Assembly: GCA_030145275.1 (NCBI GenBank) | Contig: JAQYVV010000012.1 | Span: 1 to 64,000, forward strand | Length of the DNA stretch: 64,000 bases | DNA from: Desulfurivibrionaceae bacterium | Lineage (GTDB): Bacteria; Desulfobacterota; Desulfobulbia; Desulfobulbales; VMSU01 | Direction: 5' to 3' | Shown: piece by piece, positions 1 to 8,889 of the stretch | Numbering within the stretch: the first letter of the stretch is position 1 | Layout of the letters: the number at the start of each line of letters is the position of its first letter | The notes under the pieces: model-generated | Database searches by the model: none | What the model saw: only the letters and a program-made list of their open reading frames with translations | Told to the model about the DNA's origin: nothing | Translations under genes and position numbers: made by a program

Positions 1-142
1 GCAAACCTCACTGCGGGGAATAGCAAAGGGAGCATGTGTATGCTTCTGTACGAAGCGAGCAATATTGAGGAGCCTTGTGCGGGAATACCGCACGCAGGGA
101 TCTGTGAGGGGGCTGTCGGGTAACTGGCAGTCCTACCTCGAT
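1..142 (+). mobile_element. 3' end of a group II intron (partial)
   Basis: This is the terminal part of a group II intron whose body lies left of the window. Bases 70-102 read as domain V (start GAGCC, GC-rich stem, small loop). A domain VI-like stem and an end of the form CCTACCTCGAT follow, the same layout as the end of the complete intron at 790-3058. The stems of the two domain V copies differ in sequence, so these are two different introns. The end lies about 12 bases from the stop codon of the toxin gene. No reading frame remains in the visible part. The exact 3' boundary is inferred from the consensus. Confidence 0.7.
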
Positions 143-154
143 TGCAGGGGGAAA

Positions 155-409
155 TTAATAATGATAGCGAAGCTGAGCAATTAATACTACATCATCTTCT
201 GCTTTATAAACAATACGGTGTTCATCTGTGATTCGGCGGGACCAATAACCAAAGAGCCCATGTTTTAAAGGTTCAGGTTTACCAATTCCCTCGTATGGCA
301 TACGTTGAATGTCACGAATAAGAAGGTTTATGCGTTTTAATTTTTTTTTATCAGTGCGCTGCCAGTAAAGGTAATCTTTCCAAGCGTTTTCTGAAAATAT
401 GAGCTTCAA
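155..409 (-). CDS. yoeB: YoeB-family mRNA interferase toxin
   Basis: An 84-residue protein of normal YoeB length. YoeB toxins act at the ribosome A site and cut mRNA; the cognate YefM protein neutralises them. The residues known to matter in E. coli YoeB are present at the same numbers: Glu46, Arg65, His83 and the C-terminal Tyr84, so the toxin looks intact. The start is TTG, and its TTGA overlaps the TGA stop of the upstream antitoxin gene by 4 bases, which implies translational coupling. The pair sits between two group II intron ends, typical of an accessory patch. Family assignment is by motif and context. Confidence 0.93.
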   Translation of the reverse strand: MKLIFSENAWKDYLYWQRTDKKKLKRINLLIRDIQRMPYEGIGKPEPLKHGLFGYWSRRITDEHRIVYKAEDDVVLIAQLRYHY

Positions 410-657
410 TCCATAAGCTCCTTTTCAGATCCTTTACCAGATTCAAGTTCAGCGATTGACTCAAGAAGTCTCCGAGCATTTTTGGGGCTTCTTAACAAGT
501 ATGCTGTCTCTTCAAGCGCTTCAAAATCTTCAAGAGACATCATGACAACCGGTTGAGCCGTTTTTCGAGTTATAACGACAGGAGAATGATCGTCACAAAC
601 TTTTGCCATTGTTTTTGCTAGGTTACCCCGTGCCGAAGTATAAGTGATAGTATCCAT
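406..657 (-). CDS. yefM: YefM/Phd-family antitoxin
   Basis: An 83-residue antitoxin: an N-terminal Phd/YefM DNA-binding fold (ITYTSARGNLAKTM, then VVITRKTAQPVVMMSLEDFEALEETAYLL), followed by a charged tail that would wrap the YoeB toxin. The start at 657 is chosen because the GGAGG-like ribosome site (about 663-668 on this strand) lies just upstream. The longer open frame to 717 would start inside the promoter and adds unrelated residues. It is first in a two-gene operon and is expected to repress its own promoter together with the toxin; a candidate operator lies at 678-698. Confidence 0.92.
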   Translation of the reverse strand: MDTITYTSARGNLAKTMAKVCDDHSPVVITRKTAQPVVMMSLEDFEALEETAYLLRSPKNARRLLESIAELESGKGSEKELMD

Positions 658-677
658 AGTATTCCTCCAAAGTGGAC

Positions 678-717
678 ATGTACGCTTTACTGTACCATAG
701 GTAAAAATGCATAGCAA
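678..717 (-). promoter_or_regulatory. yefM-yoeB promoter with overlapping operator
   Basis: Read on the minus strand, TTGCTA (712-717) and TACAGT (689-694) are separated by 17 bases and form a plausible sigma-70 promoter 20-60 bases upstream of yefM. An imperfect palindrome ATGGTAC...GTACAT (678-698) covers the -10 box. YefM-YoeB operators in E. coli contain TGTACA-type cores, so this is a reasonable autorepression site. No experiment supports it. Confidence 0.5.
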
Positions 718-789
718 GTCTATTAACTGGGTGCAGTGGGCGCTGTTCTTCTGCTAATTTCTAGGCGGGCAAGTTATTAAAATCGTTAT

Positions 790-3058
790 GTGCGACACGA
801 AGTCGCATTTTTATATGTGATTACGACCAGTTACATCGGTCGGCAATCACCCGGCGTGTCCCCGCTGGTATCCTAGGATGGCATGCTACCGTTGGGCTGA
901 TGACGGGGTGTGAAGCCCATCCGACAATGTACCGAATTGGGAGAAAACCGTGAGGCGGACTCCCCTCTGGGAAACTCACCCAGTAAAGGGCCAGGATCAG
1001 GACAATATGGTGAGAGTATGCAAAGGTCTTTATGCGCCGTCAGCTTGGACAGACCTACGGGGTTTAATAGGTCGATGACGTGTTTCTCAGTGCTTATGCG
1101 TGTTGGAGAGGATACAGGAGACTAACGTGCCTGTACGGGACCCAATTTCCTCCCGGCGTTCAAGACCCACCTAAGTTGTCTACAAGGATAAAAATGTGGA
1201 ACGTGGGAACCCCGTCCCTTCGCCCTGTGCAATGCAGGGCAGGCATTACCGTAAGGCGTGTTGATGGAGTGGCGGGATTGAGATGTTGAAAGAAGCTAAG
1301 GCCACCGGGAAAGCCGGAGGATAGAGTATGATCATAAAATACTTAAAGTCAAAACCTGGAGCTGGTTGGCAAGAGGTGAATGACGAGCTGACGTTCAACA
1401 GGTGTCTCATTGCGAGAGAATCTGAAGAACCTTCGAAGGCAGGAAAGCTAGAGACGGCCACCACGGCTGGGGCACCTGTCAGCGATGACAAACTGTGGCA
1501 TTCCATTGACTGGAAAGTTGCTCAGAGTCACGTCAGAAGGCTACAGATGCGTATCGCAAAGGCTGTGAAGGAAAATAAATGGGGTAAGGTGAAAACCTTG
1601 CAATACTTATTAACCCGCTCGTACTACGCCAAGCTACTGGCTATAAAACGAGTGACCTCAAACAAGGGGAAGAATACTCCTGGTGTTGACGGTATCCTGT
1701 GGAAAGGTGCCAGAGCCAAATGGCGGGCCATCAAAGGCCTGCGCAGGCGTGGATACAAGCCCAAACCACTGAGACGGATCTATGTTCCGAAGAAGAACGG
1801 CAAGAAAAGGCCATTATCAATACCAACAATGTTAGACAGAGCAATGCAGGCATTGTATAAATTAGCACTGGCACCAGTGGCGGAAACAACCGCCGATGGT
1901 AATTCATACGGTTTCCGGGAAAGCCGCTCCTGTGCCGATGCAATACAAGCTGGCTTCAACGCTCTAAACAAGCCTGATTCGGCTAAATGGGTATTGGAGG
2001 CCGATATCGCTGGATGTTTCGATAACATTTCGCTGAAATGGCTGCTCGATAACATTCCGATGGATAAAACCATTCTTCGCATGTGGCTCAAGGCGGGATA
2101 CGTCGAGAACGGCATCACGTATCCTTCAAGAAAAGGAACCCCGCAGGGTGGAATAATCAGTCCCACCTTTGCGAACATGACACTAGACGGATTGGAGGAG
2201 GTCGTCCGCCGTGCAGTCCCCCGTCGTAATCGTGTCAATTTCATTCGCTATGCCGATGATTTCATCGTCACGGGCAAATCAAAACGCCTGCTCGAAGAAA
2301 AAGTCAAACCAGCGGTGATCAAGTTCCTGGCTGAGCGCGGCCTGACCCTCTCAGAGGAAAAGACCAAACTCACCCACATTAAAAACGGATTTACGTTCCT
2401 CGGGCAAACCTTCAGAAAGCGTGGCAGGAAACTGCATATCAAGCCATCAAAAGAGGGAGTCCTCGCCCTCATCCAGAAGGTGGGAACAATAATCACGAAA
2501 CACGTCAGCGCCCCAATGCCAGCCCTAACCAAGAAGTTGAACCAAACGCTTCGAGGTTGGGTAAATTACCACCGCCATGTGGTGGCAGGGGTGGCCTTCA
2601 ACCGTATTGACACATATGTCTTTGAACAACTATGGCGCATGCTCAGAAGACGACATCAAAATAAGTCAAAAGGATGGCTATTCCATAAGTACTGGACAGC
2701 GTCAGGCCGGAAACATATTTTTGCCGTTAAAGTCAAGACCAAGAAAAAGGTAGAGAAAATCTACCAGGTCATCAAGGCAAGTTCCATAGAAATAAGAAGA
2801 TTTATTAAAATCAAAGCGGCAGCTAATCCTTACATGCCGGAATTCGGAAGATACTTTTGGCAACGCAGAAACAATAAGGAAAGCAAACTATTGCCAGCCA
2901 TGTCAGCTCGGGAATTTAGAGCAATGGCAGCATAAGAGGTAAACAGCCGGGCCACCCACTAAGGGTTGCCTTTTGAGATGCTTGAGCCGTGTGACGGGAA
3001 ACTGTCACGCACGGTTCTTAGAGGGGAATGGGGCTGCAAAGCCCCTGACCTACTTGAT
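790..3058 (+). mobile_element. Complete group II intron
   Basis: The element starts with GTGCGAC, which fits the GUGYG 5' consensus. It contains about 540 bases of structured RNA before the maturase gene, carries that gene in domain IV, and ends with a 34-base domain V at 2984-3017 (GAGCCG...CGGTTC) and a domain VI stem ending ACCTACTTGAT at about 3058. Short frames at 910-1125 and 1080-1289 are folded RNA and not genes. All expected parts are present, so it may still splice and move. The flanking exon sequence codes for nothing I recognise. Both boundaries are inferred from consensus and could be off by a few bases. Confidence 0.85.
1328..2935 (+). CDS. ltrA: Group II intron reverse transcriptase/maturase
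   Basis: A 535-residue LtrA-type protein that helps the intron splice and reverse-transcribes it into new sites. The N-terminal RT0/RT1 region contains NKGKNTPGVDG, the palm contains ADIAGCFDNIS and the catalytic FIRYADDFIVTG, and the thumb/maturase X domain follows (GWVNYHRHVVA). The protein ends shortly after ANPYMPEFGRYF, where longer relatives continue into an HNH endonuclease; here that domain is absent, so spread would rely on endonuclease-independent retrohoming. The ATG at 1328 follows a good GGAGGA site. The frame shows no damage. Confidence 0.95.
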   Translation: MIIKYLKSKPGAGWQEVNDELTFNRCLIARESEEPSKAGKLETATTAGAPVSDDKLWHSIDWKVAQSHVRRLQMRIAKAVKENKWGKVKTLQYLLTRSYYAKLLAIKRVTSNKGKNTPGVDGILWKGARAKWRAIKGLRRRGYKPKPLRRIYVPKKNGKKRPLSIPTMLDRAMQALYKLALAPVAETTADGNSYGFRESRSCADAIQAGFNALNKPDSAKWVLEADIAGCFDNISLKWLLDNIPMDKTILRMWLKAGYVENGITYPSRKGTPQGGIISPTFANMTLDGLEEVVRRAVPRRNRVNFIRYADDFIVTGKSKRLLEEKVKPAVIKFLAERGLTLSEEKTKLTHIKNGFTFLGQTFRKRGRKLHIKPSKEGVLALIQKVGTIITKHVSAPMPALTKKLNQTLRGWVNYHRHVVAGVAFNRIDTYVFEQLWRMLRRRHQNKSKGWLFHKYWTASGRKHIFAVKVKTKKKVEKIYQVIKASSIEIRRFIKIKAAANPYMPEFGRYFWQRRNNKESKLLPAMSAREFRAMAA

Positions 3059-3265
3059 GATGCCAAGAAAAATAGCCACAGTTAAAAATCATATTTTCAA
3101 GTTATCTAAGCTGGTTCTTTTGAGGGAAACAAATGAATTCATTACATAATGCTAGCGAAAAACTGGGCATCCCCCTCTGCACCATATAGAAGTACAGAGT
3201 AAAAATTATGGCATTAGGGTATACTTTGATTTTCAGAGTGGCAAACACCCTAAATGTAATCAGAC

Positions 3266-4261
3266 ATGAACGAAAAACTTCAAGACATAACCCGTAGAAC
3301 GACTGGGGCCGGGGAGATCTTCAAAATCGAAGATATCCAAACACTCTGGAGTGGCTACGGCACGATCATGCGCTACGGCCTAAAGGGTGGAGACAGAAAC
3401 AGCGTTGTAATCAAACATGTCAAATTGCCGGATCAAAGTGTGCATCCACGAGGTTGGAATACCGACCTTTCTCATCAACGTAAGATTCGATCCTACCAGA
3501 TAGAGACTAGCTGGTACCGCAACTGGGCCCAACTCTGTGACAACAGCTGCCGCATCCCCCATTGCCTTGCCCTTGAATCATCTGGAGATGAATTTCTTAT
3601 GGTACTTGAGGATCTGGATGCCAGTGGTTTTTCGATCCGCAAAGATTCGGCATCCATGATCGAGATACAGGTCTGTTTAAAATGGCTTGCGAACTTTCAT
3701 GCCACCTTTATGGGCAAAGAGCCCACCGGGCTTTGGCAGGTGGGGACCTATTGGCATCTTGATACTCGTCCAGATGAACTTGAGGTTCTGGAGAATATTG
3801 AGCTCAAACAGGCCGCAGCCCAGATCGACAAAAAACTACGTGCGAGTCCTTATCAAACCTTTGTGCATGGCGATGCTAAGCTCGCAAATTTTTGTTTTTC
3901 TGTGAATGGGCAACAGGTGGCGGCGGTGGATTTTCAGTATGTTGGTGGTGGCTGCGGAATCAAGGATGTAGCCTATTTTATTGGCAGCTGTCTCTATGAA
4001 GAAGATTGCGAACGCTATGAAGGGGAATTGTTGGATTGGTATTTTACCCAGCTCAAAGAGGCGCTGACGAAACGTAAGTTATCCATCAATCCAGCGGATA
4101 TCGAGCAAGATTGGCGTGCTCTATATCCGGTCGCCTGGACCGACTTTCATCGTTTCATGAAAGGTTGGAGTCCAGGCCATTGGAAAATTCATGGGTATAG
4201 CGAGCGTATTGCGTGTGATGTGGTGGCTGATCTTGCCCCAATATCACAGACAAGCAGCTAA
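3266..4261 (+). CDS. Aminoglycoside-phosphotransferase/CHK-like kinase family protein
   Basis: A 331-residue protein with the small-molecule kinase fold shared by aminoglycoside phosphotransferases, choline kinases and the CHK/ecdysteroid-kinase-like group. The catalytic loop [13 protein letters not shown] supplies the Asp and Asn, and [11 protein letters not shown] is the metal-binding DFx segment. The N-terminal VVIKHVKLP provides the ATP-anchoring lysine. The spacing of HGD and DFQ and the long insert before the loop look more like CHK-type proteins than resistance enzymes, so the substrate is unknown and calling it drug resistance would be unsafe. It is a single gene just after the group II intron, with no obvious partner. 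Confidence 0.75.
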   Translation: MNEKLQDITRRTTGAGEIFKIEDIQTLWSGYGTIMRYGLKGGDRNSVVIKHVKLPDQSVHPRGWNTDLSHQRKIRSYQIETSWYRNWAQLCDNSCRIPHCLALESSGDEFLMVLEDLDASGFSIRKDSASMIEIQVCLKWLANFHATFMGKEPTGLWQVGTYWHLDTRPDELEVLENIELKQAAAQIDKKLRASPYQTFVHGDAKLANFCFSVNGQQVAAVDFQYVGGGCGIKDVAYFIGSCLYEEDCERYEGELLDWYFTQLKEALTKRKLSINPADIEQDWRALYPVAWTDFHRFMKGWSPGHWKIHGYSERIACDVVADLAPISQTSS

Positions 4262-4458
4262 GGCGCTTTTTACTGATTTAACTATGACAATAATGGCCAG
4301 AAATCATCAATAACATAAGTCATCCTTGTATTTGTACTGTGGTGTCTTTCTGCAAATGCAGCAAATTATGTGAATCCTGACCAATATCTTTTGTATACAA
4401 AGAACGATTTTTATATTAATCAAACCAGCAAAATTATAAACTATTTTACAGTATAATT

Positions 4459-4860
4459 ATGAAAAGAATATTAATAGCAGATGATGATTTAATTGCCCGC
4501 CTCCTGCTCAGTGAATATCTAGCAGATATGGGGACCTGCGATGCCGCCGTAGACGGAGTAGAAGCGGTGCGAGCTCACAGATTGGCGCTTCAACGCAAGA
4601 GGCCCTATGATTTGATTTGTCTCGACATTATGATGCCTAAGATGGATGGACTGGAGGCGCTCACCAAAATTCGAGAGCTGGAGAAAGAAAATGACGTCCC
4701 GCAAGATAAACAGGTAATCATAATAATGGTTACAGCTGTAATCGATGAACTTAACAGGAAAACTGCTCTGGATGCCAAATGTGACGATTATATAACTAAG
4801 CCAGTCAACCGTAATGAGCTAATAAAGAAGTTAAAAGAGCTTAGCCTGATTAAGCACTGA
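4459..4860 (+). CDS. Single-domain response regulator (CheY-like receiver)
   Basis: A 133-residue stand-alone receiver domain. The acidic pair is in ILIADDDLIA (Asp8/Asp9), the phosphoacceptor is Asp56 in LICLDIMMPKMDG, and the switch Thr (VTAVID) and conserved Lys (YITKPVN) are present. With no output domain it must act by protein contact. The next gene, 41 bases downstream on the same strand, encodes an HDOD-GAF protein and is a likely operon partner. The kinase is not identifiable; a hybrid kinase is encoded at 46628 but not nearby. Confidence 0.92.
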   Translation: MKRILIADDDLIARLLLSEYLADMGTCDAAVDGVEAVRAHRLALQRKRPYDLICLDIMMPKMDGLEALTKIRELEKENDVPQDKQVIIIMVTAVIDELNRKTALDAKCDDYITKPVNRNELIKKLKELSLIKH

Positions 4861-4901
4861 CATTTCTACCCAGGCAAAGCCTCAGCTGATGTACATGAAA
4901 A

Positions 4902-6362
4902 ATGGTCAATAAACTAAAGCATTGGGTCCAGAAGGTAAGCGAATACGATTTTCCGATATTTCAATCGACCATAAACGCCTTATCAAATATTAGTGTGGAG
5001 GATGATACCTCGGCCAGTGAATTGACCAGTGTTATCCTTAGAGACCCCTCTCTTTCTGCAAAAATATTAAAGTTTGCGAACAGTTCCTACTACAATCCCT
5101 CCCAAGCCAAAACCTATACTGTATCCCGAGCTGTCGTCTTGATGGGTTTTGATGTTGTTCGGGACATAGGTTTGTCTCTGGCAATTATCGAGTCCTTTCT
5201 CGGAGCAAAGTCGCGAACCATAGTCAGTGCTTTGATGGCTAAATCTTTTCATGCCGCCACCCAGGCTCGAAATCTTGCCCGAGAAAACGGCGAAAAGGGC
5301 CTGGAAGAAATATTCTTGGCGGCCCTGCTCCATAACTTGGGAGAAATGGTGTTCTGGTGTGTGGCCGATGATGAGTTGGTAGATAAACTGCTGACCGCAA
5401 TGGAAGATGAGGAGTATGACGAAGAGGAGGCCCAGGAAAGTATTCTCGGTTTTAAACTTGCGGATCTCACCCATGCCTTAGTCAGTAAGTGGAACATGAA
5501 TAAAATCCTTGCGGACACTTTATCTGATACCCCCTCGGACGACAGCAGAAAAAAATATATCCATTTTGGAGTTAAGCTGGCCGAAACGCTACCAGATGGC
5601 ATTGAAAGCGAAAAAGCCAAAAAAGTATGCAAACAATTGGCTGGCCAACTTGGGCGCCCGCTGGGGGAAACAAAAAAAATAGTTCGGGAGGGCTTGAAAC
5701 AGGCAACAGAAGTGGCAAGTAGTTATGGAGCATCTTCTGTCGTACCTCTCATGCCTGGAAATGATGAATTTACCAAAACGGTAAGCCCGGAAAAAGATAC
5801 TATACTGGAGCCAGTAGAGACAGTGACGTATCCTGAACCGGACCCATTACTGCAGTTACAGATCCTGCGCGACCTTTCGGTGATCTTGAAGTCAAGTCAA
5901 GATTTGAACCTGATCATCGAAACCCTCCTTGAGGGTATCCATAGGGGGATTGGTCTGGACCGAGCCCTTTTTGCCCTTTTTACTCCTATAAAATCCCAGA
6001 TCAGAGGGAAATTCACGGTTGGAATCAACGCAGACACCCTGTTAAACCATTTTTCATTTAATGTGGGTGATGTAACAAACAACCCTTTTAACGAGGTCCT
6101 CCTGGAGAACCAAACCAGCCTCTGGATGAGGAGTAACATACTTGATGACTACTCCAGAGATGTGATGAAAAAAATAAGTGATGTGCTTGGCACCAGAACT
6201 TTTTTTATTGCACCTCTGGTCGTCAACAGTCACCCCATTGGCCTTTTTTATGCTGACCGTCAGCCGAGCAAACGACCTCTCGACCAGGAAAGTTTTGAAG
6301 GTTTTGAGCATTTTACCCACCAAGCCACCTTGGCAGTTGAGTCGCTAAGCCGTAAAAAGTAA
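4902..6362 (+). CDS. HDOD domain and GAF domain signalling protein
   Basis: A 486-residue protein. Residues about 10-210 form an HDOD domain: FPIFQSTINALSNI, then SELTSVILRDPSLSAKILKFANSSYYN and an LLHNLGEM segment. HDOD is an HD-like fold that usually lacks the full metal-binding set. Residues about 325-480 form a GAF domain (LNLIIETLLEGIHRGIGLDRALFALF...FIAPLVVNSHPIGLFYADR), expected to bind a small ligand. HDOD proteins often sit beside receivers in motility and biofilm control, which matches the response regulator just upstream. There is no membrane segment, so it is cytoplasmic. The ligand and output are unknown. Confidence 0.85.
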   Translation: MVNKLKHWVQKVSEYDFPIFQSTINALSNISVEDDTSASELTSVILRDPSLSAKILKFANSSYYNPSQAKTYTVSRAVVLMGFDVVRDIGLSLAIIESFLGAKSRTIVSALMAKSFHAATQARNLARENGEKGLEEIFLAALLHNLGEMVFWCVADDELVDKLLTAMEDEEYDEEEAQESILGFKLADLTHALVSKWNMNKILADTLSDTPSDDSRKKYIHFGVKLAETLPDGIESEKAKKVCKQLAGQLGRPLGETKKIVREGLKQATEVASSYGASSVVPLMPGNDEFTKTVSPEKDTILEPVETVTYPEPDPLLQLQILRDLSVILKSSQDLNLIIETLLEGIHRGIGLDRALFALFTPIKSQIRGKFTVGINADTLLNHFSFNVGDVTNNPFNEVLLENQTSLWMRSNILDDYSRDVMKKISDVLGTRTFFIAPLVVNSHPIGLFYADRQPSKRPLDQESFEGFEHFTHQATLAVESLSRKK

Positions 6363-6616
6363 CCCCCAAAGACAGTTGGTTTCGTGGAGGTTGGGCAAGT
6401 GCAAGACATGAGCCTAATGATAGGCTTACAGACGAGAAGAAAGAGTGGATAAAGAAAAATCCGATCAACACAATGCCCCTCTCCCCACAACACAAAAAAT
6501 AAAATTTCCATTCTCCCCCCTATTTGTGATACGATATCTTATAGAGGGAGAGTCTCCAATATAAATCAAACGCTGAACGAGAGCTGGAGCCCAAGACAGA
6601 CTCATTCCCCATATAG
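6363..6616. other. Gene-free stretch; possible small-RNA region
   Basis: The gap between the HDOD-GAF gene and the next gene is 554 bases. I see no convincing coding frame. The part from about 6530 to 6657 has a run of small inverted repeats (for example GGAGAGTCTCC near 6549) and ends in a clear terminator hairpin, 255 bases after the upstream stop codon. This suggests a short independent transcript, but no promoter or known RNA family is recognisable. Confidence 0.25.
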
Positions 6617-6657
6617 AACAGCAGGGTTGACCATAGGTTGGCCTTGCTGTTTTTTTT
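6617..6657 (+). terminator. Rho-independent terminator
   Basis: AACAGCAGGG at 6617-6626 pairs with CCTTGCTGTT at 6642-6651 (one mismatch) and is followed by a run of eight or more T. It is too far from the HDOD-GAF stop codon to be its obvious terminator and could end a small RNA starting near 6530. Confidence 0.7.
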
Positions 6658-6916
6658 ATAGTGAACTCAGCGTAAACATACGGGCAGGTCTGGCAATATA
6701 AGAAAATGATAATTTAAGGCCTATCCCTTCATGCCACCATTTACAGGTTGTTAAGGTCAAGCTAGAAATAGGTAAAGTAGGAAAAGAAGACGGATTTATT
6801 AAAATAATTTTTCTTGACACCACAGCCTTTCTTTTAGAAGATTAAATTAATGATGGCGAAATTAATCTTATTAAAGTGGCTATGAATTAACTCAAACTAC
6901 GTAGGAGGGCACAGCA

Positions 6917-7165
6917 ATGACCGAGCTGACAACTATCGCAACAATTAGCTTACCTATTGATTTAATGGGACACGTGAAAGATATTGCCTCACACAAAAAT
7001 ATCGACTACCAGGATTTGCTTATTGGTTACATTGAAGAAGGTGTTCGTCAGGAGTTGCATAAAGTCAAATGGTGTGATTTTATTACCCACGCCAAAGAGT
7101 CATTACAGAAACATAATGTGCCCCCCGAAGCCATAGATGAAATCGTTAATAAATTTACATATTAA
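6917..7165 (+). CDS. Small protein of unknown function, possible ribbon-helix-helix fold
   Basis: An 82-residue protein that I do not recognise as a named family. The N-terminus (TTIATISLPIDLMGHVKDIASHKNIDYQDLLIGYIEEGVRQEL) has the pattern of a beta-strand and two helices seen in ribbon-helix-helix (CopG/Arc) proteins. The rest is helical and charged. The start follows a strong AGGAGG site. A TTGACA box lies at 6814-6819 with an AT-rich region about 17-20 bases on, so it probably has its own promoter. No toxin gene sits beside it, so an antitoxin role is not supported. It could be a small DNA-binding regulator. Confidence 0.6.
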   Translation: MTELTTIATISLPIDLMGHVKDIASHKNIDYQDLLIGYIEEGVRQELHKVKWCDFITHAKESLQKHNVPPEAIDEIVNKFTY

Positions 7166-7199
7166 TCTTCTTCTGGCAACTTTGTGATAAGGGGAACAC

Positions 7200-8105
7200 C
7201 TACAACTCTTCAGGTGTGAATGCCACGACCTTATCTATCGATTCACTGCCTGTAAGAAGCATTACCAGCCGGTCAACTCCTAAAGCAATACCTGCTGTCT
7301 CCGGCATATTTTCAAGCTCGGCCAGAAATTTCTCAGGCATAGGACCTGGCTCCCTGCCACAGGCCTGTATCGCCTTACGCTCATTTTCAAAACGGCGACG
7401 CTGCTCTTGGGCATCTATTAACTCTGAAAACCCATTGGCCAGTTCAATACCGCCAATATAGAGTTCAAAACGCTCCGCAATATTTTGATTGTTTTTCTTA
7501 AGACGGGCAAGAGAGCCAAGCTTAGCGGGATAATCGTAAATAAAGGCGGGAACCTGGACACCAAGGTTAGGCTCAACTTGTTCCACCAAAATCTCTTCGA
7601 AACTATCTGCTGCGATAGCATCATCAAGCGGAATACGGGCATATCTTTGGAAGGCTTCATGTAGAGTGAGGCGCTCCCAAGGCCCGGAGAGCTTTATTTT
7701 TTCACCACCCCAATCAATGGTGTTACCGACCTCCATCAAGTCAGCAACGTAACAAAGCATCTTCTCACATTCATCCATCAAGGCATAATAATCTATTCCA
7801 GCACGATACCACTCAAGCAGAGTCATTTCAGGCAGGTGCCTGGCACCTCGTTCATTCTTCCGGAAGCACTTGCATATTTGAAAAATTTGGGGGATCTCGG
7901 CAGCCAGAAGCCGTTTCATGCACAACTCGGGGGAGGTCTGTAAAAACCAGTCTTCGGTTTTGAGGGGCTCAATATGGATTTCCGGAGCAATACTTACGAG
8001 ACGAACAGGGGTTTCGACTTCGAGATACCCCTGTTCTACGAAAAACTGACGGACTGATTGTATGAGTTTTGCCCTTGAGGCAAGAAGTTTTGGGGAGGCG
8101 GCCAA
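7200..8105 (-). CDS. epmA: EF-P--(R)-beta-lysine ligase EpmA (PoxA/GenX/YjeA)
   Basis: A 301-residue class II lysyl-tRNA-synthetase-like catalytic core without an anticodon-binding domain, the hallmark of EpmA, which attaches beta-lysine to a lysine of EF-P. Seen are the motif 2-like region FRKNERGARHLPEMTLLEWYRAG and the motif 3-like GIALGVDRLVMLL. Its substrate gene efp is immediately upstream. The start is TTG at 8105, which directly follows the efp TAG stop in the same frame, with AGGGA within the efp end as the ribosome site. The mutase EpmB that makes beta-lysine is not in the window. Confidence 0.93.
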   Translation of the reverse strand: MAASPKLLASRAKLIQSVRQFFVEQGYLEVETPVRLVSIAPEIHIEPLKTEDWFLQTSPELCMKRLLAAEIPQIFQICKCFRKNERGARHLPEMTLLEWYRAGIDYYALMDECEKMLCYVADLMEVGNTIDWGGEKIKLSGPWERLTLHEAFQRYARIPLDDAIAADSFEEILVEQVEPNLGVQVPAFIYDYPAKLGSLARLKKNNQNIAERFELYIGGIELANGFSELIDAQEQRRRFENERKAIQACGREPGPMPEKFLAELENMPETAGIALGVDRLVMLLTGSESIDKVVAFTPEEL

Positions 8106-8669
8106 CTATCCCTTGACCCTGGTCATATAGGTGCCGGTGCGGGTGTCTATCTGCAGCAGATCATCTTCGTTCACAAAGGGGGGAACTTGAAGTTCGTATC
8201 CTGTTTCAACCGTTACAGGTTTAGTGTCGCTTCCGGTGGTATCACCTTTTGCCCACGGATCAGCCTTTATGACCCGTAAGTTGACAGAAATGGGCAAGGT
8301 CACCCCAATTGGCCGTTCGCCAAACATCAGGACCTGGACATCCATATTGTCAATCATGAAATTAACATCATCGCCTAACTGTTCACGAGTGACAGAAATC
8401 TGCTCATAGGACTGATTATCCATAAAGACATACTCATCACCTTGAGAGTACAGATACTGCATCGCCCTCTCTTCAAGCGGTGCTTTTTTAAACTTATCAT
8501 TAGAGCGATAGGTCCTATCAAATTGGTTGCCGCTCAACATATTACGCATCTTGGTGCGGTAGAGTGCCTGCCCTTTCCCTGGTTTGGAAAACTCAAAATT
8601 CACCACTACATAAGGCTCACCATCAATTTCTATCTTCAGTCCTTTCCGTAAATCAGCCGCACTCAACAT
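8106..8669 (-). CDS. efp: Translation elongation factor P
   Basis: A 187-residue EF-P, which relieves ribosome stalling at proline runs. The loop FSKPGKGQAL contains Lys32, the position equivalent to the beta-lysylated Lys34 of E. coli, and the modifying enzyme gene epmA follows at once. The C-terminal OB domain ends in IDTRTGTYMTRVKG. The ATG at 8669 is chosen because GGAGAAAAAT precedes it and MLSAADLRKGLKIEIDGEPY is the normal N-terminus. The open frame runs back to 8876, but those extra 69 codons are made of the repeat element at 8689-8889. That repeat occupies the efp upstream region and may affect its promoter. Confidence 0.96.
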   Translation of the reverse strand: MLSAADLRKGLKIEIDGEPYVVVNFEFSKPGKGQALYRTKMRNMLSGNQFDRTYRSNDKFKKAPLEERAMQYLYSQGDEYVFMDNQSYEQISVTREQLGDDVNFMIDNMDVQVLMFGERPIGVTLPISVNLRVIKADPWAKGDTTGSDTKPVTVETGYELQVPPFVNEDDLLQIDTRTGTYMTRVKG

Positions 8670-8688
8670 AATTTTTCTCCGTTTAAAA

Positions 8689-8889
8689 GTAAATATTCGG
8701 CAGGTAAGTGAGCTTGCGAAACTCCGACGGCTCCCAGGAAGGCGATCAGGCTGCTTCACATACAGGCGTATAGACTCAGCAACCTGCTCACCTCCCTGAA
8801 AACCGTTGACAGGAAAGCGAGGAACGAGACTCCGAACATTTACGGTTTCTGTGGTTATTGTTACTTTTGAGGTCAAGTCGAATGTTTAC
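8689..8889 (-). mobile_element. A-family MITE-like element A1
   Basis: The 201-bp element has termini GTAAATATTCGGC (8689-8701) and GTCGAATGTTTAC (8877-8889) and is flanked by a perfect 8-bp duplication GTTTAAAA (8681-8688 and 8890-8897). A second copy of the right terminus (AACATTTAC, ending 8843) lies 46 bp inside. Two degenerate copies of the nested GTAAGCG..ACTCCG module are present. It lies 19 bp upstream of the efp start codon, so efp transcription must begin inside it or read through it. Confidence 0.85.

Noticed and set aside
910-1289. Two short frames in front of the maturase gene
   Set aside because: They lie in the folded 5' RNA domains of the group II intron.
1328-2935. A retron or defence-type reverse transcriptase
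   Set aside because: The RT has the LtrA maturase domain and sits between proper group II intron ends; no msr/msd or effector is present.
3266-4261. An aminoglycoside resistance gene
   Set aside because: The fold is shared, but the sequence looks more like CHK-type kinases and there is no resistance context.
8106-8876. A 256-residue form of EF-P starting at 8876
   Set aside because: The extra 69 codons are made of repeat element A1, and a ribosome site and the standard EF-P N-terminus point to 8669.
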